Assembly (NCBI RefSeq): GCF_001426745.1
Contig: NZ_LMFI01000002.1
Span: 95,706 to 159,705, forward strand
DNA from: Nocardioides sp. Root140
GTDB lineage: Bacteria > Actinomycetota > Actinomycetes > Propionibacteriales > Nocardioidaceae
Reading direction: 5' to 3'
Length of the DNA: 64,000 bases
Shown: piece after piece, positions 15,285 to 24,266 of the stretch
Numbering within the stretch: the first letter of the stretch is position 1
How the letters are laid out: each line of letters opens with the position of its first letter
The notes under the pieces: generated by a model
Told to the model about the DNA's origin: nothing
Database searches by the model: none
Seen by the model: the letters and a program-made list of their open reading frames with translations, nothing else
Made by a program: the position numbers and the translations under genes

Positions 15285-16091
15285 TTGAGCTGGGCCGGCG
15301 GGTCGTTCGGCGAGCGGGCGGAGTGCGTGCTCGCTCCCAACGCGAACATGATGACGCTCGACGGCACCAACACCTGGGTGCTGCGCGAGCCCGACGCCCG
15401 GCGCTCGGTGGTCATCGACCCCGGGCCGTCGATCATGAGCCACCTCGACGCCATCGAGGCCGCCTCCGGGCCGGTGGCCGCCGTACTCCTCACCCATCAC
15501 CACCACGACCACTCCGAGGCCGCGCGCGAGTTCGCCGAGCGCATGGGGTGCGGGGTGCGCGCGCTCGACCCGGCGTACCAGCTGGGCAGTGAGGGCCTGG
15601 GCGACGGAGACGTGGTCGCCGTCGACGGGCTCGAGGTGCACGTGGTCGCCACCCCCGGCCACACCGCCGACTCGCTCTCCTTCCTGGTGCCGGCCGAAGG
15701 CGCGGTGCTCACCGGCGACACCGTGCTCGGCCGCGGTACGACGGTCGTGGCACACCCCGACGGGCAGCTCGGCGCCTACCTCGACTCCCTCGACAGACTG
15801 CATCGGCTGGCCGCAGAGCACTCGATCACCTCGATCTGGCCCGGACACGGGCCGGTGATCGACGACGCCCTCGCGGCGCTCGACTTCTACCTCGCCCACC
15901 GGCGCGAACGGCTGGCGCAGGTCGAGGCCGCCGTCGCCGCGCTCGAGGCGCGGCCCCATCCCGAGGGCGTGGCTGCCGACGACGTGCCCCGCCAGGTCGT
16001 CGAGATCGTCTACGCCGACGTCGACCCGGTCCTGTGGGGGGCCGCCGAGCTGAGCGTCCGCGCCCAGCTCGCCTACCTCGCCGCGACCTGA
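15285..16091 (+). CDS. Metallo-beta-lactamase-fold hydrolase (Rv3677c/LACTB2-like)
   Basis: 268 residues with the metal motif THHHHDHSEA, a downstream VVATPGHTADSLSF histidine, TGDTVLG aspartate and WPGHGPVI histidine: a complete dinuclear site. The opening LAPNANMMTLDGTNTWVL is typical of the LACTB2/Rv3677c group, often linked to nuclease or thioesterase-like activities. TTG at 15285 is the only in-frame start close to the family N-terminus; GTG at 15327 would cut into the conserved block. It ends a five-gene backbone operon. Confidence 0.85.
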   Translation: MSWAGGSFGERAECVLAPNANMMTLDGTNTWVLREPDARRSVVIDPGPSIMSHLDAIEAASGPVAAVLLTHHHHDHSEAAREFAERMGCGVRALDPAYQLGSEGLGDGDVVAVDGLEVHVVATPGHTADSLSFLVPAEGAVLTGDTVLGRGTTVVAHPDGQLGAYLDSLDRLHRLAAEHSITSIWPGHGPVIDDALAALDFYLAHRRERLAQVEAAVAALEARPHPEGVAADDVPRQVVEIVYADVDPVLWGAAELSVRAQLAYLAAT

Positions 16092-16208
16092 AGGACGCGA
16101 ACGTCAGGGAGTATCGGTAGGGTGGGTTCTGGTGAGCCGGGAAGTCTGGTCGGCCCGTCGCGCGCAACTGCCGGCGGAAGCTCTGCAACCGACTCCTGAA
16201 CGAGGACC

Positions 16209-17423
16209 ATGTCCAAGCTCACCCGCCTGAGGTTCCTGCCCGACCCGACCACCCGCGAAGACACCTTCGTCGGCGACTTCCTGCGTCGCGAGACGGTCGG
16301 CGGAGCGGTCGCCCTCATCGCCGCCCTTGTCGCCGTGGTCTGGGCCAACTCGACGTTCGGCGACGGCTACGAACACCTTCGAGCGTTCGAGATCGGTCCG
16401 CTCAACGTCGAGCAGTGGGCGGCCGACGGTGCCCTGACGCTCTTCTTCTTCGTCACCGGGCTCGAGCTCAAGCGCGAGTTCCTGATCGGCTCGCTCAGCA
16501 AGATCTCCGACGCCATCGTCCCGGTCGTGGCGGCCGCCTGCGGGGTCGCCGTACCGGCGCTGATCTACACCATCGTCAACGTCGTGGGCGACGGGCACCG
16601 CGGCGGTTGGGCGATCCCGTCGGCCACCGACATCGCGTTCGCCCTTGCCGTGCTGGCGATCGTCGGTTCGTCGCTGCCCGGACAGCTGCGCGCCTTCCTG
16701 CTGACCCTCGCGGTCGTCGACGACCTGATCGTCATCGTGATCATCGCCGCCTTCTACGCCCACGGCTTCGACTTCGGGGCCCTCGTGCTCGCGGTCCTGT
16801 GCTGCGCCGCGTACGCCGCACTCCAGTACCTGCGCGTGCCCAACGTCCTGGTCTACCTTCCGTTCGCCGTGGGAGCCTGGTGGTTCACCCACGAGAGCGG
16901 CATCCACGCCACCATCGCCGGTGTGGTGCTCGGCCTCCTGACCCGCGTGCGCACCGACAACGCCGAGGACAGCAGCCCGGCAGAGCGGATTGAGCACGTG
17001 CTCTCGCCCTGGTCCTCCGGGGTGGCGGTGCCGTTCTTCGCCCTCATGTCGGCGGGCGTCGTCATCGGTGGTGGAGCAGAGCTGGTCGGCGACCCGGTGG
17101 TGATCGGCGTCGTGCTCGGCCTGGTCCTCGGCAAGCCGATCGGCGTGTTCGGCGGCTCCTGGCTGCTGACCAAGCTGACCCGCGCGGAGATCGACGAGGA
17201 CATCAACTGGGTCGACGTCTTCGGCATCGCCGTCCTGGCCGGGGTGGGATTCACCGTCTCGCTCCTGGTCTCCGATCTCTCCTTCACCGGAGCCGAACGT
17301 GAGGCCGCCAAGACGGCCGTGCTGTTCGGTTCACTGATCGCCGCATGCCTCGGCGCGACGATCCTGGTCGGGCGCAATCGCGTGCACCGTAGGGTCGCCG
17401 AGCAGGCCCGTGGTGACGTGTAG
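16209..17423 (+). CDS. nhaA: Na+/H+ antiporter NhaA
   Basis: A 404-residue inner-membrane antiporter with about 12 membrane segments. The ion-site double aspartate is in AVVDDLIVIVII, and the TM4 assembly motif reads PSATDIAFALAVLA. The N-terminal FLRRETVGGAVALIAALVA also matches NhaA. It exchanges Na+ (or Li+) for protons in pH and salt homeostasis. ATG at 16209 follows a GAGGA site. A TAGGGT hexamer about 90 nt upstream may be its promoter. The C-terminal tail is a short basic, cytoplasmic segment. Confidence 0.93.
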   Translation: MSKLTRLRFLPDPTTREDTFVGDFLRRETVGGAVALIAALVAVVWANSTFGDGYEHLRAFEIGPLNVEQWAADGALTLFFFVTGLELKREFLIGSLSKISDAIVPVVAAACGVAVPALIYTIVNVVGDGHRGGWAIPSATDIAFALAVLAIVGSSLPGQLRAFLLTLAVVDDLIVIVIIAAFYAHGFDFGALVLAVLCCAAYAALQYLRVPNVLVYLPFAVGAWWFTHESGIHATIAGVVLGLLTRVRTDNAEDSSPAERIEHVLSPWSSGVAVPFFALMSAGVVIGGGAELVGDPVVIGVVLGLVLGKPIGVFGGSWLLTKLTRAEIDEDINWVDVFGIAVLAGVGFTVSLLVSDLSFTGAEREAAKTAVLFGSLIAACLGATILVGRNRVHRRVAEQARGDV

Positions 17424-17470
17424 AGTCCGCAACGGACTGACTGACCGCGAGACACCAGGGAGCAAACCGC

Positions 17471-17872
17471 ATGTCCCTCGACGAGGTGAAGGGCGAAGAG
17501 CCGACCATCGGAAAGCTGGTCGTCGACGCGCAACGTGACATCTCGAGCCTCATCTCCAACGAGATCAAGCTCGCGAAGTCTGAGCTCAAGGTCAGCGTCA
17601 AGGCCGGTGGCATGGGCATCGGGCTCTTCGCTGCCGCCGGCTTCATGCTGGTGCTCGCCGTCATCATCTTCTCGATCTTCCTGGCCGAGCTGATCCACTG
17701 GAACGGCGACGGCCTCGACCGCCACTGGGCCTACCTGATCGTGTTCGTCCTCTACGTCCTGATCGCCGCACTGCTCGGCTTCCTCGGCGTGCGCTCGGTG
17801 AAGAAGGTCAAGGGTCCCGAGAAGGCGATCGCCCAGGCCCAGGCCACCAAGTCCGCGCTCAAGCGCTCCTGA
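17471..17872 (+). CDS. Holin-like membrane protein (DUF1469 / phage holin family)
   Basis: 133 residues. The amphipathic N-terminus TIGKLVVDAQRDISSLISNE precedes two membrane helices (about 52-78 and 92-115) and a charged C-terminus rich in lysine. This matches the actinobacterial holin-X/DUF1469 group found next to MarP in M. tuberculosis (Rv3669, recalled). A lysis role is not implied; the name reflects topology. A GGGAG site precedes ATG at 17471. A strong hairpin follows and separates it from the convergent MarP gene. Confidence 0.8.
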   Translation: MSLDEVKGEEPTIGKLVVDAQRDISSLISNEIKLAKSELKVSVKAGGMGIGLFAAAGFMLVLAVIIFSIFLAELIHWNGDGLDRHWAYLIVFVLYVLIAALLGFLGVRSVKKVKGPEKAIAQAQATKSALKRS

Positions 17873-17889
17873 CGGGCCGGCGCTTCGGC

Positions 17890-17917
17890 CAGTTTCACAG
17901 GTGAGCCTGTGAAACTG
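17890..17917. terminator. Bidirectional hairpin terminator
   Basis: A perfect 12-bp stem (CAGTTTCACAGG and CCTGTGAAACTG) with a TGAG loop lies between the convergent holin-like and MarP genes. There is no T-tract, as is common for actinobacterial terminators. Confidence 0.8.
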
Positions 17918-17952
17918 CCCAGACGACACGATTCTGCCGCGTGGGCTGGCCT

Positions 17953-19128
17953 TCAGCCGGCGCAGTCGCCGGTGCTGACCTCGTTGTTGCTGGTCAGACC
18001 CTGGGCGGCGGCCTCGGTCACCGCGCCGGCGGTGAGTGCGTAGCCGGTCTGCTCGTCGGTCACCGACGCCGCGAAGATCACTCCGGTCACCTGCCCCTTG
18101 GAGTTGACCATCGGCCCACCGGAGTTGCCCGGCCGGATCAGCGCACGCAACGAGTAGACGTCGCGGATCACCGAACCGTGGCCGTAGATGTCGGGTGAGC
18201 GCAGGCGTTGCTCGGCGCGCACACGCGCCGGCTGGACGTCGTAGGGGCCGTCCTGCGGGTAGCCCAGGACGGCGGCATCGTCGTTGGACTCGGCGTTCGT
18301 CGCGAAGTCGAGCTTGGGCCGGTCGAGGCCGTCGACGCTGAGCACCGCCACGTCGAGGTCGCTGTTGTAGTAGACGACGTCGGCGTCGACAGTGTCGTCA
18401 CCGACCACCAGCTCGGGGTCGGAGACGCCGGCCACCACGTGGGCGTTGGTCATCACGCGGCCGGGCGCGTAGACGAAGCCGGTGCCCTCGACGCCACGGC
18501 CACAGCTGTTGTCGCCGTGGATCTTGAGCACGCTCTCCTGGGCGTCGGCGACGTCGGGGTCGCGCGCGATGCGTGCGTTCGGCGGGCCGACCTCGACGAT
18601 GCGCTCCGGTGCGAACGGCTCGAGGTAGCGCGGGAAGAACGTCGTGCCGACCACGTTGTTGAAGGCGTTGAGCGTCTCGTAGGCGCGGGCGGGCAGCACG
18701 CTGTCGACCTTGGCCAGCACCACGGACTCGCGCACCATCGGCGTCACCGAGCCGATGCGCGAGCCGGAGACGGCCACGCCCAGCGCCCACGCGACGAGGA
18801 GTACGGCGACCGCACTGAGCGCGGCACCGCCCACGGCGTCGACCGCGCGCACGGGTTGCCAGGTGATCTGGTCGCGCACCTTCGCGCCGGCGTACTGGAG
18901 CAGCGCCTGGCCGAGGGTGGCCGACAGGACCACGATGAACAGGGCACCCATCGAGACCCACACCGACGGGTCGGCGTTGCCCAGGGCGATCGGCGCCAGC
19001 CAGATGCCGAAGAGGCCCCCGAGCAGCAGGCCGGCCGTCGCGAACGCGCCGGTGACGAAGCCCTGCCAGTAGCCCGAGAGCGCGTAGGCGAGAACGAGGA
19101 GGACGAGGATCCAGTCGAGGGCGTTCAT
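17953..19128 (-). CDS. marP: MarP-type membrane serine protease
   Basis: 391 residues. Four N-terminal membrane helices form a CvpA-like domain (1-125). A periplasmic chymotrypsin-fold protease follows, with H230 (TNAHVV), D259 (NSDLDVAVL) and S336 (PGNSGGP). C209 and C389 are placed like the regulatory disulfide of the M. tuberculosis enzyme, so oxidative activation may be conserved. MarP cleaves cell-wall hydrolases and protects against acid and oxidative stress in mycobacteria. Its start overlaps the stop of the upstream Nudix gene, and it ends an operon running nth-tlpA-nudix-marP. Confidence 0.93.
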   Translation of the reverse strand: MNALDWILVLLVLAYALSGYWQGFVTGAFATAGLLLGGLFGIWLAPIALGNADPSVWVSMGALFIVVLSATLGQALLQYAGAKVRDQITWQPVRAVDAVGGAALSAVAVLLVAWALGVAVSGSRIGSVTPMVRESVVLAKVDSVLPARAYETLNAFNNVVGTTFFPRYLEPFAPERIVEVGPPNARIARDPDVADAQESVLKIHGDNSCGRGVEGTGFVYAPGRVMTNAHVVAGVSDPELVVGDDTVDADVVYYNSDLDVAVLSVDGLDRPKLDFATNAESNDDAAVLGYPQDGPYDVQPARVRAEQRLRSPDIYGHGSVIRDVYSLRALIRPGNSGGPMVNSKGQVTGVIFAASVTDEQTGYALTAGAVTEAAAQGLTSNNEVSTGDCAG

Positions 19129-19826
19129 CGGCCGGGTCCTTCCTGGAAGCGGGTGTTCGGCGGGATCTCCGAACGTGCGGGTTCACCTTGCAGCATGTAG
19201 GCGGGCAACTCGCGCACCACGCCGGTGTCCCACTCGCTGGACCACCCGACGTGCTCGAAGAGCCGCGAGATGATGCCGGCGGTGAAGCCCCACAGGATGA
19301 CGTCGCGGCCGTCGCCGATCAGGAAGCCCGGGCCCAGCCAGCCGCTGGGGTGGCGCACCATGATGCGGTGCGTGGGCTCGACCAGGTCGGAGATCAGCAC
19401 CCGGTGGATCGCGTGCACCTCCTCGACCGAGTGAGTGGTGACCGGCGACGGGTCGGCCCACCAGGCCAGCACCGGCGTCACTGCGTAGTTGCTCGGCGGC
19501 AGCCACAGCTCGGGCAGCTCGGCGAACACCTCGACGCCGTCGGGGTCGAGGCCGGTCTCCTCCCAGGCCTCACGCAGCGCCGCGTCGTGGGCGCTCTCGC
19601 CGGCGTCGATGCCGCCGCCGGGGAACGACACCTGACCGGGGTGGCTGCGCATCGTGTGGGACCGCTCGGTCAGCAGCAGCTCACGGCCCTGCTCACCCTC
19701 GCCGAAGAGCATGAGGACGGCGCCACGCCGCGGGTCGCTGCCCTCGGGCGGCATGAAGCGGGTCAGGTCGTGCACGGTGATGGACTGCGCGCCCTCGCGG
19801 AGCGGTTCGAGCCACTGCGGGATCAC
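19125..19826 (-). CDS. CoA pyrophosphatase-type Nudix hydrolase (Rv3672c-like)
   Basis: 233 residues. The CoA-specific signature LLLTERSHTMRSHPGQVSFP runs directly into an intact Nudix box GGGIDAGES...REAWEETGL. This pairing marks the NudL/PCD1 group, which hydrolyses CoA, oxidised CoA or acyl-CoA. GTG at 19826 overlaps the upstream stop by 4 nt (GTGA), and the longer frame upstream is the shadow of the TlpA gene. The operon context with a thioredoxin-like lipoprotein and MarP is the same as I recall in mycobacteria. Confidence 0.9.
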   Translation of the reverse strand: MIPQWLEPLREGAQSITVHDLTRFMPPEGSDPRRGAVLMLFGEGEQGRELLLTERSHTMRSHPGQVSFPGGGIDAGESAHDAALREAWEETGLDPDGVEVFAELPELWLPPSNYAVTPVLAWWADPSPVTTHSVEEVHAIHRVLISDLVEPTHRIMVRHPSGWLGPGFLIGDGRDVILWGFTAGIISRLFEHVGWSSEWDTGVVRELPAYMLQGEPARSEIPPNTRFQEGPGR

Positions 19827-20437
19827 AGGGTGACCCCGAGGTGCTTCTCGACGAGGTCCTCGAGCTGGCGGAGCTTCGTGATCTTCTCGAAGCGCTGGTC
19901 GACGACCGTGCCGTCCTCGTCGATGAGGATGATGTAGGGCAGCCCGGCGATGTTGGGCAGCGGCTCCTTCAGGCTCAGGTCGGTCTGCGGGTCGGCCAGC
20001 TGCGGATAGGTGACCCCCGAGTCGCGGATCAGCTCGAGCGCCGGGCCCGGCTGGGTGTCCTGGAAGTCGATGCCGAGCACCGACACCCGGTCGCCGTACT
20101 TCTCGTGGAACTGCTGGTAGATCGGCAGCTCGCGACGGCACGGCTCGCACCAGACCGCCCACAGGTTGACCACCATCGGCCCGCGCAGGCTGGAGACGTC
20201 GACGTCCTCGCCGCCGCCCAGGCAGGGCAACGTGACCTCGGGGAGGCCGCCGTCGACGTGGTCGCCGGGACCGGGCGCACACGGAGCGATGTCGGCCCGG
20301 GCCTTGAGCGTGCGCAGCGCCGGAGTGTCGACGTCGACGTCGGACTTGCCGGCCCGGTCGATCTCGGGCGGCGAGATCTTGTCGCACCCCTGCAACGCCA
20401 GGAGGACCAGCAGGGAAGCGGCCAGCGCCCTTCTCAT
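19823..20437 (-). CDS. TlpA-like thioredoxin-fold lipoprotein
   Basis: 204 residues with a signal peptide ending in a probable lipobox (ALQGC, lipidated C18). A periplasmic thioredoxin fold follows with the redox motif WCEPC (C97, C100) and the cis-proline loop AGLPYIILID. Extra cysteines C53 and C72 precede the fold. This suits a membrane-anchored oxidoreductase for cytochrome or envelope disulfide handling. ATG at 20437 overlaps the nth stop by 4 nt, and its own stop overlaps the Nudix start. Confidence 0.88.
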   Translation of the reverse strand: MRRALAASLLVLLALQGCDKISPPEIDRAGKSDVDVDTPALRTLKARADIAPCAPGPGDHVDGGLPEVTLPCLGGGEDVDVSSLRGPMVVNLWAVWCEPCRRELPIYQQFHEKYGDRVSVLGIDFQDTQPGPALELIRDSGVTYPQLADPQTDLSLKEPLPNIAGLPYIILIDEDGTVVDQRFEKITKLRQLEDLVEKHLGVTL

Positions 20438-21138
20438 GCGCGGCCCTCGGTGCGGACCAGCTTGGCCGCCTCGTCGGCGTCGGTCGGGCCCTCGCCGTAC
20501 GCCGGGCACCAGCGCGCGATCGGGCATGCGCCGCAGGCGGGCTTGCGGGCATGGCAGATGCGGCGGCCGTGCCAGATGACGTGGTGCGACAGCATCGTCC
20601 AGTCGCGCTTGGGGAACAGGGCGCCGATGGCGTGCTCGACCTTCACCGGGTCGGTCTCGTCGGTCCAGCCGAAGCGGCGGACCAGCCGGCCGAAGTGGGT
20701 GTCGACGGTGATGCCAGGGATGTCGAAGGCGTTGCCCAGCACGACGTTGGCGGTCTTGCGTCCCACGCCGGGCAGCTTCACGAGGTCGTCGAGGCGGGGC
20801 GGCACCTGGCCGCCGTGGTGCTCGACGAGCGCGCTGCTGAGCTTGAGGAGCGACTCGGTCTTGGCCCGGAAGAAGCCGAGCGGACCGATGATCTGCTCCA
20901 TCTTCTCGCGCTCGGCGCCGGCCATGGCAGCGGCGTCGGGATAGGCCGCGAACAGCGTCGGACGCACGGCGTTGACCCGCTTGTCGGTGGTCTGCGCGCT
21001 GAGCACGGTGACCACGAGAAGCTCGAAGGGGTTGGCGAAGTCGAGTTCGCACTTGGCCTCAGGGTAGGTTTCGCCAAGGACCCGATCGATCTTGCGGGCC
21101 CGTCGAACCAGGACCGTCTGCGATGGAGTCTGGGGCAC
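20434..21138 (-). CDS. nth: Endonuclease III
   Basis: A 234-residue base-excision repair glycosylase/AP lyase for oxidised pyrimidines. The helix-hairpin-helix LPGVGRKTANVVL carries the catalytic lysine (K128) and is followed by the catalytic aspartate (D146, ITVDTHFGR). The C-terminal 4Fe-4S loop has C195, C202, C205 and C211 with the canonical 6-2-5 spacing. GTG at 21138 is 6 nt after TAGGGT, favouring a leaderless start there; GTG at 21144 abuts the hexamer. First gene of the nth-tlpA-nudix-marP operon, divergent from crp. Confidence 0.95.
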   Translation of the reverse strand: MPQTPSQTVLVRRARKIDRVLGETYPEAKCELDFANPFELLVVTVLSAQTTDKRVNAVRPTLFAAYPDAAAMAGAEREKMEQIIGPLGFFRAKTESLLKLSSALVEHHGGQVPPRLDDLVKLPGVGRKTANVVLGNAFDIPGITVDTHFGRLVRRFGWTDETDPVKVEHAIGALFPKRDWTMLSHHVIWHGRRICHARKPACGACPIARWCPAYGEGPTDADEAAKLVRTEGRA

Positions 21139-21274
21139 AGCCACACCCTACGTGGAGACGCCGACAGGGCCCGGATCCTGGTCGCGTTCGGCCTTTTCGC
21201 CACCCATGGTTGATGATGTGACGTGGGCCACGGCTAGGATCGGCTCGGAACCCGCTACTACATGGGAGGAACTT

Positions 21275-21952
21275 GTGGACAACGACGTGCTTCGTCAGGC
21301 CCCGCTGTTCAGCGCGCTCGACGACGAGGCAGCGACGGCGCTCCGGTCGTCGATGGCCGAGTCCAGGCTTCGCCGAGGCGAGGTGCTCTTCCATGAGGGC
21401 GACTCCGGCGACAAGTGCTACGTCGTACTCGAGGGCAAGGTGAAGCTGGGTCGCACGTCTTCCGACGGCCGCGAGAACCTGCTCGCGATCCTCGGCCCGG
21501 GCCAGATGTTCGGTGAGCTCTCGCTCTTCGACCCCGGTCCGCGCTCGGCCACCGTCACCACGGTCACCGACGCCACCTTCGCCTCGCTCTCCCACGAGGA
21601 CCTGCTCAAGTGGCTCGAGGGTCGCCCGATCGTGGCGCACAGCCTCCTCGGCCAGATCGCGGCCCGGCTGCGCAAGGCCAACGACGTCAACGCCGACCTG
21701 GTCTTCTCCGACGTGCCCGGTCGCGTGGCCAAGGCGCTGCTCGACCTCGCCGACCGCTTCGGCCGAACCGCCGACGACGGCGTGCACGTGCACCACGACC
21801 TCACCCAGGAGGAGCTCGCCCAGCTGGTCGGCGCCTCCCGCGAGACGGTCAACAAGGCCCTGGCCGATTTCGCCTCCCGTGGCTGGCTGCGCCTCGAGCC
21901 CCGCTCCGTGGTCATCATGGACATCGAGCGGCTCTCCCGCCGCGCACGCTGA
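21275..21952 (+). CDS. crp: CRP/FNR-family transcription regulator (GlxR/Crp type)
   Basis: 225 residues. The cyclic-nucleotide domain contains GEVLFHEGDSGDKCYVVLEG and the phosphate-binding cassette GELSLFDPGPRSATV with its conserved E and R. The C-terminal winged helix has LTQEELAQLVGASRETVNKAL. This is the cAMP-responsive global regulator of actinobacteria (Crp in mycobacteria, GlxR in corynebacteria), which often controls acetate genes. acs lies immediately convergent. GTG at 21275 follows GGGAGGA. The 183-nt in-frame extension upstream covers the nth promoter and is rejected. Confidence 0.93.
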   Translation: MDNDVLRQAPLFSALDDEAATALRSSMAESRLRRGEVLFHEGDSGDKCYVVLEGKVKLGRTSSDGRENLLAILGPGQMFGELSLFDPGPRSATVTTVTDATFASLSHEDLLKWLEGRPIVAHSLLGQIAARLRKANDVNADLVFSDVPGRVAKALLDLADRFGRTADDGVHVHHDLTQEELAQLVGASRETVNKALADFASRGWLRLEPRSVVIMDIERLSRRAR

Positions 21953-21972
21953 CGCCACACGCCGTACGACGA

Positions 21973-22015
21973 CGAAACGGCCGCCACTCCCGTGAGGGAC
22001 GTGGCGGCCGTTTCG
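21973..22015. terminator. Bidirectional terminator, 15-bp stem
   Basis: A perfect stem CGAAACGGCCGCCAC / GTGGCGGCCGTTTCG with a 13-nt loop lies downstream of crp. Outer flanks extend the pairing imperfectly (CCACAC and GTGTGG). Confidence 0.8.
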
Positions 22016-22057
22016 TGCGTCGTACGACGAGTGTGGCCCGATTACCGCGCCGGTGTT

Positions 22058-22093
22058 GACGCTTTGCACCCCGCCAGCAGGGTGCAAAGCGTC
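22058..22093. terminator. Second bidirectional terminator, 14-bp stem
   Basis: A perfect stem GACGCTTTGCACCC / GGGTGCAAAGCGTC with an 8-nt loop lies 32 bp upstream of the acs stop on the plus map. Together with the preceding hairpin it insulates crp from acs. Confidence 0.8.
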
Positions 22094-22125
22094 ATGGACG
22101 GCGCGTTACCCGGGAGGGGGCGGGA

Positions 22126-24108
22126 CTACTCGTCGGAGCCTCCGCCGGACAGGCCGGTCTGGATCAGGCTCATCACCGACGAGTCGGCCAGCGTGGTGAC
22201 GTCGCCGATCTCGCGGTTCTCGGCCACGTCGCGCAGCAGGCGACGCATGATCTTGCCCGAGCGGGTCTTGGGCAGCTCGGGGACGATCATGATCTGGCGC
22301 GGCTTGGCGATCGCGCCGATCTCCTTGGCGACGTGGTTGCGCAGCTCCTGGACGAGGGCGTCACCGGACTCGCCGCCGGCGCTCTCACGCAGGATCACGA
22401 ACGCACAGACGGCCTGGCCGGTCATCTCGTCGGTGGCACCGACCACTGCCGCCTCGGCGACCTTCGGGTGCGACACCAGCGCGGACTCGATCTCGGTGGT
22501 GGAGAGGCGGTGGCCGGAGACGTTCATGACGTCGTCGACGCGCCCGAGCACCCAGATGTCGCCGTCCTCGTCCTTCTTGGCACCGTCGCCGGCGAAGTAG
22601 ACGCCGGGCCAGCGCGACCAGTAGGTGTCCTTGTAGCGCTCGTCGTCGCCCCAGATGGTGCGCAGCATGGCGGGCCACGGCTTGCGCAGGATCAGGTAGC
22701 CGCCCGAGCCGTCGGGCACGGACTCACCCTCGTCGTTGACCACGTCGGCGCTGATGCCGGGCAGGGCCTTCATCGCCGAGCCGGGCTTGCCGTGGGTGAC
22801 GCCGGGCAGCGGCGAGATCAGGATCTGCCCGGTCTCGGTCTGCCACCACGTGTCGACCACGGGCGTCTTGCCGGCGCCGATGGTGTCGCGGTACCAGATG
22901 TAGGCCTCGGGGTTGATCGGCTCGCCGACCGATCCGAGCAGCCGGATCGAGGAGAGGTCGTGCTGGTCGGGGATCTCGCTGCCCTGCTTCATGAACGTGC
23001 GGATCGCGGTGGGCGCCGTGTAGAAGATCGTGACGCCGTACTTCGCGACGATCTCCCACCAACGGCCCTTGCGAGGTGCGTCGGGCGTGCCTTCGTACAT
23101 CACCTGGGTGGCACCGTTGGCGAGCGGGCCGTAGACCAGGTAGGAGTGGCCGGTCACCCAGCCCACGTCGGCGGTGCACCAGTAGACGTCGGTCTCGGGC
23201 TTGAGGTCGAAGACCGACCAGTGCGTGTAGGACGTGCCGACCAGGTAGCCGCCGGTGGTGTGCAGGATGCCCTTGGGCTTGCCGGTCGTGCCGGAGGTGT
23301 ACATGACGTAGAGCGGGTGCTCCGCGTCGTGCATCTCGGCCTCGTGCTCGGTCGACTGCGAGTCGACCAGCTCGTGCCACCACACGTCGACGTCGTCGTT
23401 CCACGCGACGTCCTGGCCGGTACGGCGCACCACCAGCACGTTGTCCACGAGCCCGTCGACCTTGGTGACCGCCTCGTCGACCGCGGGCTTCAACGCGGAG
23501 GGGGCGCCCCGGCGGTAGCCGCCGTCGGAGGTGACGACCAGCTTCGCGCCGCAGTCGGTGATGCGGGACGCCAGCGCGTCGGCCGAGAAGCCGCCGAAGA
23601 TCACGGTGTGCGGCGCACCGAGACGGGCGCAGGCCAGCATCGTGAAGACGCACTCGGGGATCATCGGCAGGTAGATCGCGACCCGGTCGCCCTTCTGGAC
23701 GCCGAGCGAGATGAGCGCGTTCGTGGCCTTGTTGACCTCCTCGCCCAGCTGCGCGTAGGTGATGTCGCGGAAGTCCTCCTCGGGCTCACCGACCCAGTGG
23801 ATGGCGACCTTGTCGCCGTTGCCGGCCTCGATGTGCCGGTCCACGCAGTTGACGGCCGCGTTGATCGTGCCGCCGGTGAACCACTTGGCGAACGGTGGGT
23901 TGTCCCAGTCGAGGACGCGGTCCCACTTCTGGCCCCAGTCGAGGCGCTCGGCCTGCGTGGCCCAGAAGCCCTCGAAGTCCTCGTCCGCGGCGGCGTAGGC
24001 GTCTGCCTTCACGTTGGCGGCGGCGGCCAGCTCCTCGGGGGGAGCGAAGCGTCGCTCCTCGTGGCTCAGGTTGGACAGGGTCTCGCTGGACGTTGGACGC
24101 TCGCTCAC
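22126..24108 (-). CDS. acs: Acetyl-CoA synthetase
   Basis: A 660-residue AMP-forming ligase that makes acetyl-CoA from acetate and ATP. The adenylation P-loop is [11 protein letters not shown], the acetate-pocket WWQTETGQ follows, and the C-terminal RSGKIMRR carries the catalytic, acetylation-controlled lysine at about K619. GTG at 24108 follows an AGGAG site by 6 nt; the longer frame crosses the promoter. The sodium:acetate-type symporter genes upstream on the same strand and crp downstream suggest a shared acetate regulon. Confidence 0.96.
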   Translation of the reverse strand: MSERPTSSETLSNLSHEERRFAPPEELAAAANVKADAYAAADEDFEGFWATQAERLDWGQKWDRVLDWDNPPFAKWFTGGTINAAVNCVDRHIEAGNGDKVAIHWVGEPEEDFRDITYAQLGEEVNKATNALISLGVQKGDRVAIYLPMIPECVFTMLACARLGAPHTVIFGGFSADALASRITDCGAKLVVTSDGGYRRGAPSALKPAVDEAVTKVDGLVDNVLVVRRTGQDVAWNDDVDVWWHELVDSQSTEHEAEMHDAEHPLYVMYTSGTTGKPKGILHTTGGYLVGTSYTHWSVFDLKPETDVYWCTADVGWVTGHSYLVYGPLANGATQVMYEGTPDAPRKGRWWEIVAKYGVTIFYTAPTAIRTFMKQGSEIPDQHDLSSIRLLGSVGEPINPEAYIWYRDTIGAGKTPVVDTWWQTETGQILISPLPGVTHGKPGSAMKALPGISADVVNDEGESVPDGSGGYLILRKPWPAMLRTIWGDDERYKDTYWSRWPGVYFAGDGAKKDEDGDIWVLGRVDDVMNVSGHRLSTTEIESALVSHPKVAEAAVVGATDEMTGQAVCAFVILRESAGGESGDALVQELRNHVAKEIGAIAKPRQIMIVPELPKTRSGKIMRRLLRDVAENREIGDVTTLADSSVMSLIQTGLSGGGSDE

Positions 24109-24205
24109 ATTCACTCCTGATTTGATTCGCTCTTCTGTGCCGGCCGTCACATGCAGCCTAGGCCGGTATCCGCTGTGCGACGAGAGCGGTCTCGGCACAA
24201 AGCAG

Positions 24206-24257
24206 GATTCCGGTCCGGAGGTTGCGGCCACGTTGCAGCGACCCCCGGACCGGAATC
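24206..24257. terminator. Hairpin downstream of the symporter gene
   Basis: A 13-bp perfect stem GATTCCGGTCCGG (24206-24218) / CCGGACCGGAATC (24245-24257) with a 26-nt loop lies just past the symporter stop on the minus strand and upstream of acs. It probably ends the symporter transcript. Confidence 0.65.
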
Positions 24258-24266
24258 AGGTGGATC

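Noticed and set aside
17471..17872. Prophage remnant suggested by the holin-like gene
   Set aside because: No other phage genes are present, and this family is part of the conserved chromosomal backbone next to MarP.
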